Made by a program: the position numbers and the translations under genes. Positions 6,323 to 13,941 of a stretch of 22,531 bases of DNA are shown piece by piece. Origin of the DNA: CAZTTH01 sp964615975 (GTDB lineage: Bacteria; Verrucomicrobiota; Lentisphaeria; JABSQK01; JAJFLO01). Each line of letters begins with the position of its first letter. Position 1 is the first letter of the stretch. The notes beneath the pieces were generated by a model. The model was not told the origin of the DNA and searched no databases. It saw nothing but the letters and a program-made list of their open reading frames with translations. The DNA lies in assembly GCA_964615975.1 (NCBI GenBank), contig CAZTTH010000054.1, positions 1 through 22,531 on the forward strand, given 5' to 3'.

Positions 6323-7896
6323 TAGCGAAAAAATCCTTTCTTTTTAGTCTCCTGAGCCGCCGCCGCTGGTTCAGCAGCCGCGGCGCTTTGTGCCAGTTGT
6401 TTGTTTTTTATCCGATTGAGATAGTTTTTCTCGGTAATCAAACTCAAGGCCGTCGATTCACTGACGCGCCCATCTTCATATAGGGCAAATATTGATTGAT
6501 CGATGGTACACATGCCCACCTTTAAACCGGTTTCGATAATTTGCTTGAGCTGATGAGTTTTGTTCTCGCGAATGTTATTGCCGACCGCAATATTGTTGAT
6601 GAGAATTTCCAAGGCCACAATCAGTTTGTCATCAGTGCTGGGGATTAATTGTTGGCAGATGATTCCACGCAAGCTTTCCGCCACCATTGAGCGGATCTGT
6701 TGTTGCTGATCGGGCGGGAAAACATCCAATAAGAGGTTAAGTGTGCTGCCGGCATCGCTGGTTTGCAGAGTGCCGATTACCAAATGTCCGGTTTCGGAAG
6801 CCTTGATGGCCATTTCGATGGTTTCCAAATCGCGTAATTCGCCGATGACGATAATATCCGGGTCTTCTCGCAGCGCGCCTTTAAGGGCGCTGGCATAGGA
6901 TTTGGTGTGGCGTCCCACTTCGCGCTGGGTCACATTGCAATTCTTGGCAGTTTGGACGATCTCGACCGGACTTTCTACCGTGATGATATGATCATGACGT
7001 TTTTCATTGATGTAATCGATCAAAGATGCCAGGGTGGTGGTCTTGCCGCTGCCGACCGATCCGGTGACCAGAATCAGACCGTTATGATAATCGAGCAGTT
7101 TGTAAATCGCCTGGGTATTGGTGAAGCCCAGATCCTGTAAAGTGGTGATCTTGTTGGGCACAATCCGATAGGTGCCCGCGGCGCCGTTTTTAAACATCAT
7201 CAGGCAAACCCGATAGCGATTGGAATCATTTAACTCAAGGCAGATATCGAAATCTCCACGCTTGATAAAATCTTCTTTATCCGCCGGAGACAAAAGACAA
7301 GTATTAAGCTTGAGCGCCGCTTCTGGCGTCAGGCTGGTAGCGCCAAACTTGACCACCATCAAATTGATTCGGGCAAAGGGTTCAGACAAGGCGGAAAGGT
7401 GAAAGTCACTGGCGCCTTTGGCACGCATTAGCAACAGGCAGTCTGACATCCAGGCTCGTGCTTCATCGTCGGTCATTTGCTCAACCTGCGCCAGTTTCTC
7501 CCAGAGTTTTTCTTCATTCGGGCTGCTCCCGGAAGCTGCCGGTTTGGAGGGCGTTTTCGCGGTTGCGGCAGGGGTGGGTTTGGCAGCAGGCGCGGGCTTC
7601 GCTTCTGCCGTCGATTTTACTGCTGCCGCAGGGGGTGGGGCGGATTCGGACGTCGCGTTGTCGGCAAAGTAATCCGTGGGGGGGGCTTCACCATTGGCAG
7701 CCCGGGTATGGGCATCGTTCATGATCTTCTGGACAAACTCGATGTCACTTGAGAGTCCATTATCCAGAATGGTTTGCGCAAACATCTGCAAGGAGCAACT
7801 GCCGTCGAACATCTGCTTGATTTGCAGGCACAACTCCGGCGTCAGGATGCCATGCTGGACGGCATGATACGCGCACCATTTCACATCATCGGTCAT
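6322..7896 (-). CDS. PilT/PilU-like ATPase with N-terminal extension and altered catalytic boxes
   Basis: This 524-residue protein precedes pilT in a two-gene operon. Residues 1-70 form a helical-looking domain I do not recognise. Residues 80-126 are an Ala/Pro/Lys-rich linker. Residues 127-490 are a PilT-like module with SDFHLSALSEPFARI (163-177), Walker A GSVGSGKT (279-286) and Walker B DIIVIGE (347-353, followed by LRDLET). Two normally conserved boxes differ: the Asp box reads ITVESPVEI where PilT has IxxEDPxE, and the His box reads GTLQT (375-379), with Gln in place of the catalytic-site His. It ends AAAAQETKKKGFFR. It may be an accessory, PilU-like subunit that depends on the canonical PilT downstream; this is inference. 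AAGGAT lies about 10 nt ahead of the ATG. Confidence 0.88.
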   Translation of the reverse strand: MTDDVKWCAYHAVQHGILTPELCLQIKQMFDGSCSLQMFAQTILDNGLSSDIEFVQKIMNDAHTRAANGEAPPTDYFADNATSESAPPPAAAVKSTAEAKPAPAAKPTPAATAKTPSKPAASGSSPNEEKLWEKLAQVEQMTDDEARAWMSDCLLLMRAKGASDFHLSALSEPFARINLMVVKFGATSLTPEAALKLNTCLLSPADKEDFIKRGDFDICLELNDSNRYRVCLMMFKNGAAGTYRIVPNKITTLQDLGFTNTQAIYKLLDYHNGLILVTGSVGSGKTTTLASLIDYINEKRHDHIITVESPVEIVQTAKNCNVTQREVGRHTKSYASALKGALREDPDIIVIGELRDLETIEMAIKASETGHLVIGTLQTSDAGSTLNLLLDVFPPDQQQQIRSMVAESLRGIICQQLIPSTDDKLIVALEILINNIAVGNNIRENKTHQLKQIIETGLKVGMCTIDQSIFALYEDGRVSESTALSLITEKNYLNRIKNKQLAQSAAAAEPAAAAQETKKKGFFR

Positions 7897-8101
7897 TCAA
7901 TCATTTATCCTTAATCTGAAATTTAATTCGTTAAAATATAAGTTTTAACTTCCGATACAATCTCAAATGTCGGTTATGATATGTCAATCCTTTCCTGAAT
8001 TTTTCATTTCCACCAGTCGGGATTGAAAATGATAAAATTAATTACAGCTTATTGTCCTTTTCAGATTGTAACCACAAATCATTGATGATGGCCGTATTCT
8101 C
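7897..8101. other. Divergent intergenic region between the pilT-like operon and the TRAP binding protein
   Basis: About 205 AT-rich bp must carry both divergent promoters. On the minus strand a perfect TTGACA (7987-7982) has no good -10 at the right distance. On the plus strand TATGAT (7975-7980) has no good -35. Neither promoter can be placed with confidence. Confidence 0.4.
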
Positions 8102-9226
8102 ATGAATTTTTATAGTCGCAGAGAATTTCTTACTGGCGCCGCCGCCGCCACCCTGGCGGGCACCGGGATGTTGCTTACCGGTTGTGGCGCCAAACCCGCC
8201 GCAACCAATGGTCCGGCGGTGATAACGGGTAATTCTTTTCAATGGCGGTTGGTCACGACCTGGCCGCCCCATTTTCCTGTGCTGGGGGAAGGCGCTGAGC
8301 TATTCGCTGACTGGGTTGATAAAATGTCAGCAGGGCGTCTGAAGATTCAAGTGTATGGCGGCGATGAACTGGTGCCTTCGCTGCAGGCTTTCGATGCCGT
8401 ATCACAAGGCGCCGCTGAAATGGGTCATGGCGCATCCTATTACTGGGCCGGAAAGGCGGCGGCGACGCAATTCTTCGCGTCAGTGCCCTTTGGCATGAAT
8501 GCCCAACAAATGAACGCCTGGCTGTATTCCGGTGACGGTCTGAAACTCTGGGAGGAGATTTATGCCAATTTCAATTTAATTCCTTTTCCGGTGGGTAATT
8601 CAGGGGTGCAAATGGGAGGGTGGTTCAATCGTGAAATCAATGCGGTTGCAGATCTCAAGGGATTGAAAATGCGAATTCCGGGATTGGGCGGCAAGGTGAT
8701 TGCAATGGCGGGAGCTTCGGCGGTGCTCTCCGCCGGTGGGGAAATATTCACCAATCTCGAACGCGGGGTGATCGACGCGACAGAATGGGTTGGCCCCTAT
8801 CATGATTATCAGATGGGTTTTCATAAAATCGCCAAGTATTACTATTATCCCGGGTGGCATGAACCGGGGTCGGTAATCGAGTTATTTGTGAACCGTGGGG
8901 CGTTTGAAAAATTACCTGCCGACCTGAAGGAAATTGTGCGCGCCGCGGCGTTTCGTTCCAATATGTGGATGCTGGCGGAATTTGAAGCCAAAAACAACCT
9001 CTATCTGCAAAAGTTATTAGTGGAGGAAAAAGTCATGATTAAACCATTTCCAGCCGCGATCATCGCTACTTTTAAGAAATATGCGCATGAAGTGATCGCC
9101 AATATAACTGATGCTGACGCTGCCAGTAAAAAAGTGTATGCTTCCTATCTCAAGTTTCAAACCAGCGCGACGCAATGGTCTGAGCTCTCGGAACGAGCGT
9201 ATTATAATGTTCTGAGTGCGACTTGA
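8102..9226 (+). CDS. TRAP-type substrate-binding lipoprotein (DctP/TakP-like), orphan
   Basis: This 374-residue protein starts with a Tat signal (MNFYSRREFLTG, twin arginine at 6-7) that ends in a lipobox LTGC with Cys28, so it should be exported folded and lipid-anchored in the periplasm. The mature part is a DctP-family solute receptor: WPPHFPVLGEGAELFADWV, LKGLKMRIPGLGGKV, NLERGVIDATEWVGPYHDY and the YYYPGWHEPG stretch typical of the TakP-like branch, whose known members bind 2-oxo acids as a metal salt. The DctQ and DctM membrane subunits that normally sit next door are absent on both sides. It may work with a distant TRAP permease or serve as a receptor. No Shine-Dalgarno is obvious; the Tat motif fixes the start. 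Confidence 0.9.
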   Translation: MNFYSRREFLTGAAAATLAGTGMLLTGCGAKPAATNGPAVITGNSFQWRLVTTWPPHFPVLGEGAELFADWVDKMSAGRLKIQVYGGDELVPSLQAFDAVSQGAAEMGHGASYYWAGKAAATQFFASVPFGMNAQQMNAWLYSGDGLKLWEEIYANFNLIPFPVGNSGVQMGGWFNREINAVADLKGLKMRIPGLGGKVIAMAGASAVLSAGGEIFTNLERGVIDATEWVGPYHDYQMGFHKIAKYYYYPGWHEPGSVIELFVNRGAFEKLPADLKEIVRAAAFRSNMWMLAEFEAKNNLYLQKLLVEEKVMIKPFPAAIIATFKKYAHEVIANITDADAASKKVYASYLKFQTSATQWSELSERAYYNVLSAT

Positions 9227-9281
9227 TTGACGATGATCTTCCAATTCCTAATATCAACCTCAAAAAATGGAGTACTAAACT

Positions 9282-10097
9282 ATGATCGATACCAATCAAA
9301 CCTATATCATCATGGGGCTCTTGGATCCCGATTCGATTGCGTATGCTGTCGGCCGCACCATTCAAGCCCTGGGCGGCAAGGTGATTTTCACGGTCCAGAA
9401 CGAGCGCATGAAGCGTTTGTTCCTGGATCGCAGTAAAAAACTGACCGACGCCGAGAAATCCAGTCTGGACATCCGCTATTGTGACATTACCATCGAGGAC
9501 GAAATCGGGCAATTATTTGCCACACTTGGCCCCATCGGAGGATTGGTGCATTCCATTGCATTTGTCAATCCCAAGACTGGTTTGGGCGAAAATTTTCACA
9601 CCGACGCCATCGAGGATCTCAAGCTTGGTTTTCATATCAGCAGCATCTCTCTGGCATCCATCACCCGACATGCCTACAAGAACATGCCCGATGGCGGCTC
9701 GATTGTGGCGCTTACTTTCGATTCCCGCCTGGCTTATCCTTATTATAATTGGATGGGAGTAAACAAGGCCGCTTTGGAAGCGGTGGTGCGGGGATTGGCG
9801 CGTCAACATGGACGTGATCTGATTCGGGTCAATGCGGTATCAGCCGGTCCATTGGCGACCCGCGCCGCGACTTCAATTCCGGGATTTGACATTCTCGGCA
9901 AGACCTGGTCTAAGAAGAGTCCGATAACGTGGGATATCTATGAGGATAAACAGGCGGTCGCCAACGCGGTGGTGTTTCTCCTCGGTCCTTACGCTAAAAA
10001 GATCACCGGCCAAACCATTCATGTCGATGGCGGCGCCTCAATTACCGGCGGTGATTTGCTCGAACATGAACAGCGCACCCCGGCAATCGCTGATTAA
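9282..10097 (+). CDS. fabI: Enoyl-[acyl-carrier-protein] reductase (FabI/InhA-type)
   Basis: This 271-residue NADH-dependent reductase would complete each cycle of fatty acid elongation by reducing trans-2-enoyl-ACP. It shows the variant SDR nucleotide site of FabI (GLLDPDSIAYAVG, residues 12-24), LVHSIAF at 88-94 and the catalytic Tyr-x6-Lys (Y155, K162 in YYNWMGVNK). RVNAVSAGPLATRAA and the C-terminal TGQTIHVDGGASITG follow. The residue ahead of the catalytic Tyr is Phe146, nine positions upstream, as in mycobacterial InhA (LTFD); E. coli FabI has a Tyr ten positions upstream. TGGAG about 9 nt before the ATG supports the start. The stop overlaps the convergent lipoprotein gene by 4 bp. Confidence 0.93.
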   Translation: MIDTNQTYIIMGLLDPDSIAYAVGRTIQALGGKVIFTVQNERMKRLFLDRSKKLTDAEKSSLDIRYCDITIEDEIGQLFATLGPIGGLVHSIAFVNPKTGLGENFHTDAIEDLKLGFHISSISLASITRHAYKNMPDGGSIVALTFDSRLAYPYYNWMGVNKAALEAVVRGLARQHGRDLIRVNAVSAGPLATRAATSIPGFDILGKTWSKKSPITWDIYEDKQAVANAVVFLLGPYAKKITGQTIHVDGGASITGGDLLEHEQRTPAIAD

Positions 10098-10477
10098 GGT
10101 TGCAGCTTACCGTTGACGAATTCTTTCACGGTTACTTTGCGATTAAACTCATCAATCGAAATGAATTTGCCATTCCATGGTTCGCCGTCTTTGTAGACTC
10201 CTTCGCTGAGCAGATTACCCGCTTGATCCCACATTTTGAATTCACCGTCAAGATAGCCGTTGATGAATTCAGCTTCTGTCGATTTTTGGCCGTTAAGATG
10301 GTAGGTAATCGCTTTGCCATGTTTATATCCGCTCTGATTTTCATGCCAGATTTCCCGCACCTGACCATTCGGCCAGTTGTTTTTCAATTCCTTTAATTGC
10401 GGTTCGCGCCCGCATCCGGCAACGCATAAGATGAACAATAAAACGTAAAAATCTGATCTCCATGAACGCAGCAACAT
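10094..10477 (-). CDS. MORN-like repeat lipoprotein
   Basis: This 127-residue protein has an SPII signal (hydrophobic FYVLLFILCVAGC, Cys22 as the lipidation site). The mature part is built of MORN-like beta-hairpin units of about 22 residues, each with a NGQ/GE-type turn: WPNGQVREIWHENQSG, HLNGQKSTEAEFINGYLDGE and DQAGNLLSEGVYKDGEPWNGK. The pattern is that of YwqK/MORN_2 proteins, often annotated as antitoxins without experimental proof. No toxin partner lies beside it. AGGGGGG about 7 nt ahead of the ATG is a strong ribosome binding site. The gene converges on fabI and diverges from bcp. Its role is unknown; probably a surface or periplasmic binding or structural protein. Confidence 0.8.
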   Translation of the reverse strand: MLLRSWRSDFYVLLFILCVAGCGREPQLKELKNNWPNGQVREIWHENQSGYKHGKAITYHLNGQKSTEAEFINGYLDGEFKMWDQAGNLLSEGVYKDGEPWNGKFISIDEFNRKVTVKEFVNGKLQP

Positions 10478-10645
10478 CGGTATCCCCCCCTGAATTTGTT
10501 TATTTCAAATCGCGTGATAATTTCACGTCACAGTTATTGGCTGAAAAAAGCTTGGATTTTAAAGTAGTAAAAATCTCTTGAGGTTACAATCTTAAATCCC
10601 GGTTTACGAGAAAAAAATAACAATAATAAATAATTGGATTCGATC

Positions 10646-11113
10646 ATGAAGCAACTAAAATCAGGTGATAAAGCGCCGGAATTTTCCGGTTTGACCGATG
10701 ACGAGAAATCTCTTTCGCTTACCTCATTACGCGGACAGAAGGTTATTCTTTATTTCTACCCCAAGGACGACACCAGCGGCTGTACCAAGCAGGCCTGTGG
10801 CTTTCGCGATTCCCATGAAGAGCTCACCGGGTGTAACACCGTGGTCCTGGGGGTAAGTCCGGATCCGGTCAAATCCCATCAAAAATTCAAGACTAAATAT
10901 GAGCTGCCCTTTACCCTGATCGTGGATCAGGATCATAAAATTGCCGATTCCTATGGGGTTTGGGGAGAAAAATCGATGTATGGCCGGAAGTATATGGGGA
11001 TAATCCGCAGTCATTTCGTGATCGATGAACAGGGTAAAATCATTGACGCGCAATATGACATCAATCCTGATGAGAGTGTAACCCAGGCCGTGCGGTCAGT
11101 AAGCCATGATTAA
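10646..11113 (+). CDS. bcp: Thioredoxin-dependent peroxiredoxin (Bcp/PrxQ)
   Basis: This 155-residue (from the ATG at 10646) cytosolic peroxidase of the AhpC/TSA family reduces hydrogen peroxide and organic hydroperoxides. The motif YFYPKDDTSGCTKQACGFRD contains the peroxidatic Cys46 and the resolving Cys51 five positions later, the Bcp/PrxQ arrangement. VLGVSPDPVKSHQKF, LPFTLIVDQDHKIADSYGVWGEKSMYG and GIIRSHFVID are standard for the family. A TTG at 10634 in the same frame could extend it by four residues, but the ATG fits the family N-terminus (MKQLKSGDKAPEF). The stop lies inside the start of pyrF (ATGATTAA overlap), so the two are probably co-transcribed. Confidence 0.93.
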   Translation: MKQLKSGDKAPEFSGLTDDEKSLSLTSLRGQKVILYFYPKDDTSGCTKQACGFRDSHEELTGCNTVVLGVSPDPVKSHQKFKTKYELPFTLIVDQDHKIADSYGVWGEKSMYGRKYMGIIRSHFVIDEQGKIIDAQYDINPDESVTQAVRSVSHD

Positions 11114-11822
11114 CCATCTATCCACCAAGGCAATACCCCCAGATGAGCGCCTGATTTTTGCGCTCGATGTCCCCGACACAGACCATGCCAGAAGCCTCGT
11201 CACTGAACTGGGAGATGGAGTCTTTTTCTATAAACTCGGACTGGAACTGTTTATGGCTGGTGGCTACATCGAACTGATAAACTGGCTGGTCGATAATGGC
11301 AAAAAGGTCATGGTCGATCTGAAGTTCTTCGATGTTCCGGAGACGGTGCGCCTGGCCGTGCGTAATCTCTCTCGTTATCGCGCCACCTTCGCCACGGTTC
11401 ATGGCAACGACGCGATCCTGGAAGCGGCGTGCAGCGCCAAAGGCGCGGTGAAGATCCTGGCCGTTACAGTTCTCACCAGTCTCGATCAAAAGGATATCGA
11501 GGATTTGGGCTTCAACTGCGATATCAAACATCTGGTGCTTTCCCGTGCCCGACGCGCCTTGTCCCTGGGGTGTGATGGAGTGGTCTCCTCCGGACTTGAA
11601 GCGCCGGCGTTGCGGTCCTCTCTGGGAGACCAGTTTTTGGTGGTCACGCCCGGAATACGACCGGTCACCAACGTCGATGATCAGAAGCGCACCGTGAATG
11701 TCGAGCAGGCATTTACTAACGGAGCCGACTATATTGTTGTCGGTCGACCAATCCGCGATGCGCGTTCGCCACGGGCAGCCGCGCTTGACATTCAGCAGCG
11801 GATCTCATCGTTGTTCGGTTGA
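11106..11822 (+). CDS. pyrF: Orotidine 5'-phosphate decarboxylase
   Basis: This 238-residue TIM-barrel enzyme converts OMP to UMP in the last step of de novo pyrimidine synthesis. It shows LIFALDVPD (residues 16-24), YKLGLELF and the catalytic D-x-K-x-x-D motif VMVDLKFFDVPETV with D71, K73 and D76. VVTPGIRPV is the phosphate-binding loop and ADYIVVGRPI closes the barrel. The length is normal for the bacterial short form. Its ATG overlaps the end of bcp by 8 bp. No alternative in-frame Met exists before the active site, so the overlap looks real and translation is likely coupled. Confidence 0.95.
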   Translation: MINHLSTKAIPPDERLIFALDVPDTDHARSLVTELGDGVFFYKLGLELFMAGGYIELINWLVDNGKKVMVDLKFFDVPETVRLAVRNLSRYRATFATVHGNDAILEAACSAKGAVKILAVTVLTSLDQKDIEDLGFNCDIKHLVLSRARRALSLGCDGVVSSGLEAPALRSSLGDQFLVVTPGIRPVTNVDDQKRTVNVEQAFTNGADYIVVGRPIRDARSPRAAALDIQQRISSLFG

Positions 11823-11862
11823 CAATGTATTGACGATATATCAACATATCAGTACACCCAAT

Positions 11863-12861
11863 ATGAATAAACTAACCAGCGAAAATCTGGCAATGCTGTT
11901 CGATCTTTTACGTTGTCACGCCACTCCAGGTGATGAAGACGAAGTGAGAGATTGCCTGATAGGACAATGGGGTTTGGCCGGACTGGAGATCAAGCATCAT
12001 GGAGCATACGCAATTTCCGCCAATGTCAATAAATCCATCCCCGATCGCCCCATCTTGCTGATATGCGCTCACATGGATTCTCCCGGATATGTGGTTGAAT
12101 CACAGGAGGAGGATCGGCTCAAACTGGTACGATTGGGGAGTCCGCGATTTACCGCCAAATGGGAAAATGGGATGCTTAAAACCCGGGAGGGAAAATTCCC
12201 CATTGTGATTGAAAAAATGGTGGATGGCAACGGAGTGGAAACCTATGGCGCCAATTATAAAGGCCCCATCGATCATGGTGACCGGGTATGTTTCACCGCT
12301 GACCCCAAGATCAATTTTGACGATGGTTTGTTGACTTCCCCATTTATTGATAATCGTGCCGGTTGTTTTCTCCTCAGCCATCTGGCGAATTGCCCGGAAT
12401 TTCTTAATCTTACTGGCATAAATCTGGTCATTGGCGCCACGGCCTGTGAAGAAGTCGGCTGCTTGGGGGCGCCGGTTCTGGCGTGCGCGCGCAATCCCGA
12501 TTACGTCATATGCCTTGACGCGACTTATGACAATGCCAGCCAGAATGTTCACCTTGGCAAAGGACCGGTTTTGACCTTAACTGATGCTTCAGTGTTGTTG
12601 AGTTGTCGCGTCCGGGATCGTCTGGCAGCGCTGTTTCAGGATCATCGCATCCCCTTACAAACCGAGGTTTATAATTACTCGGGCACCGATGCCAGGGCTT
12701 TTCCAAAAGCGGGATTACCCGCTCAGGTGCTGGCCTTATTGATTGCATCCTCAGGCAATCATACTCCCTGTGAAACCATCGCGGTCACCGACCTGGACTG
12801 GTGGTACAGGGGGGTGCGCATGCTCATTCATGCCATTAACACCCAGGAACTGAGGTTATGA
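11863..12861 (+). CDS. M42 family metallo-aminopeptidase
   Basis: This 332-residue enzyme shares the M42 (TET/glutamyl aminopeptidase, FrvX/YsdC) plan for removing N-terminal residues from peptides in the cytosol. Metal and catalytic positions of the di-zinc site are visible: H70 and D72 (CAHMDSPG), D163 (FIDNRAG, usually DDRxG), E196-E197 (ACEEVGCLGA), D219 (ICLDAT) and H300 (SSGNHTPCET). The frame is open further upstream to 11698 inside pyrF, but the ATG at 11863, 40 bp after pyrF, fits the family N-terminus (HATPGDEDEV). No Shine-Dalgarno is seen. The stop overlaps the next gene by ATGA. Substrate range cannot be read from sequence. Confidence 0.9.
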   Translation: MNKLTSENLAMLFDLLRCHATPGDEDEVRDCLIGQWGLAGLEIKHHGAYAISANVNKSIPDRPILLICAHMDSPGYVVESQEEDRLKLVRLGSPRFTAKWENGMLKTREGKFPIVIEKMVDGNGVETYGANYKGPIDHGDRVCFTADPKINFDDGLLTSPFIDNRAGCFLLSHLANCPEFLNLTGINLVIGATACEEVGCLGAPVLACARNPDYVICLDATYDNASQNVHLGKGPVLTLTDASVLLSCRVRDRLAALFQDHRIPLQTEVYNYSGTDARAFPKAGLPAQVLALLIASSGNHTPCETIAVTDLDWWYRGVRMLIHAINTQELRL

Positions 12862-13739
12862 GCGCAAGAAAACGTGACTTCGGCAAAGTGGTTCTGGTAT
12901 ATAAGAAGAGTCTATATCAGATTTATTTTTTAGATGGCAATGAACATTTGTCTCCTAATAATATTTTCAGCGCAACCGATGTTGACCATTTGATGCAGGC
13001 TCATAAGGCCCATGAAAGCACATTGAACAGGGTAAAAAATCATTTGTCCAATCTTGGCATCAAGTATCGGGAGCTTTATCGCAGCCGCCAGGTTCGCTAC
13101 CAGCCGGATGACTTGATTATTTCCCTGGGCGGTGACGGCACCTTTCTTGAAGCCGCCAGTCAATGTGAGGGCCAATTAATACTCGGGGTTAATTCCAATC
13201 CCCAAGTCAGTGTTGGTAATTTTTGCGCTGCCAATGAAACCACGTTCGCCCCATTGTTTGAGCGTATCCTAAGCGGCCAGTTCAAGATCAAACGTCTCCA
13301 TCGCATTGAATTGGTGCTGAATGGTCAACCCTCACATCTAAGGATATTAAATGATATCCTGGTTGCGCATCGCAATCCGGCTGCCATGAGTCGTTACCGG
13401 ATCAGAATCAATGACATTGAAGAACAGCACCATAATTCGGGAATCTGGATCAGTACTGCTGCCGGATCAAGCGGAGCAATTTCTGCGGCTGGAGGACGCC
13501 GGATGGCGCAACGATCCCGAAGATTGCAGTATTTACCGCGTGAGCTTTATTCGGGAAAAAATCGGACCTATCAATTATGCGGCGGGATATTGCAGCCGGA
13601 GGAGCAATTGGTGCTCGTCTCATTAATGCGGGAAGGCAAGATCTATGTTGATGGTTCACATCATCGTATTCCGTTTGCTTTTGGCTCCAGGCTTGAGATC
13701 ATCCATTCCCAGTATCCCCTTCATTTAATCATGGGATAA
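12858..13739 (+). CDS. NAD(H) kinase, NADK3-like branch
   Basis: This 293-residue member of the diacylglycerol/NAD kinase superfamily phosphorylates NAD(H) to NADP(H). The GGDGT nucleotide motif is at 91-95 (LIISLGGDGTFLEAA). The second signature is LNDILVAHRNPAAMSRYRIRI (from about 164), where classical NadK has an NE pair and this protein has ND (N165-D166). The glycine-rich loop is SGIWISTAAGSSGAISAAGG (194-213), where classical NadK has STPTGSTAY. These variants recall the plant NADK3/NADH-kinase branch and its bacterial relatives. The start forms an ATGA overlap with the M42 peptidase stop, so translation is coupled. NAD kinase activity is expected; the NAD versus NADH preference is inference. 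Confidence 0.85.
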   Translation: MSARKRDFGKVVLVYKKSLYQIYFLDGNEHLSPNNIFSATDVDHLMQAHKAHESTLNRVKNHLSNLGIKYRELYRSRQVRYQPDDLIISLGGDGTFLEAASQCEGQLILGVNSNPQVSVGNFCAANETTFAPLFERILSGQFKIKRLHRIELVLNGQPSHLRILNDILVAHRNPAAMSRYRIRINDIEEQHHNSGIWISTAAGSSGAISAAGGRRMAQRSRRLQYLPRELYSGKNRTYQLCGGILQPEEQLVLVSLMREGKIYVDGSHHRIPFAFGSRLEIIHSQYPLHLIMG

Positions 13740-13781
13740 GATTCCGGGACTGAAATCTGCGCCTTGCATCGTTCACTTTCT

Positions 13782-13805
13782 ATTATTCCCAGGTGATGGA
13801 ATAAT
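13782..13805. terminator. Possible hairpin after the NAD kinase gene
   Basis: ATTATTCC (13782-13789) and GGAATAAT (13798-13805) form a perfect 8-bp stem with an 8-nt loop about 45 bp after the NAD kinase stop. No T-run follows and the stem is AT-rich, so it is a weak terminator candidate at best and could instead be an operator for tag. Confidence 0.3.
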
Positions 13806-13930
13806 CCGTGTCGCGTCGGTTTTGCATCGGTTCCCAATTGATTTCCTGATTGGATAATCACCCAAGAATGGAGCCTGGGAAAGGCTTTTGACGAGGGGAT
13901 GGCCAGGCGAAACACTTATTTCCAATTATA

Positions 13931-13938
13931 AGGAGGGG
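13931..13938 (+). promoter_or_regulatory. Strong ribosome binding site of tag
   Basis: AGGAGGGG lies 3-4 nt before the ATG at 13942. Its quality contrasts with the absent or weak sites of most genes in this window. It decides for the 13942 start over an upstream in-frame TTG at 13888. Confidence 0.8.
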
Positions 13939-13941
13939 AAG

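Noticed and set aside
11831..11859. TTGACG-17-TACACC as a promoter for the M42 peptidase gene
   Set aside because: The -10 matches consensus at only three positions, and the gene can be served by read-through from bcp-pyrF.
11698..11862. Longer start for the M42 peptidase inside pyrF
   Set aside because: The 55 extra residues read from the pyrF out-of-frame sequence and do not match the family; the ATG at 11863 fits.
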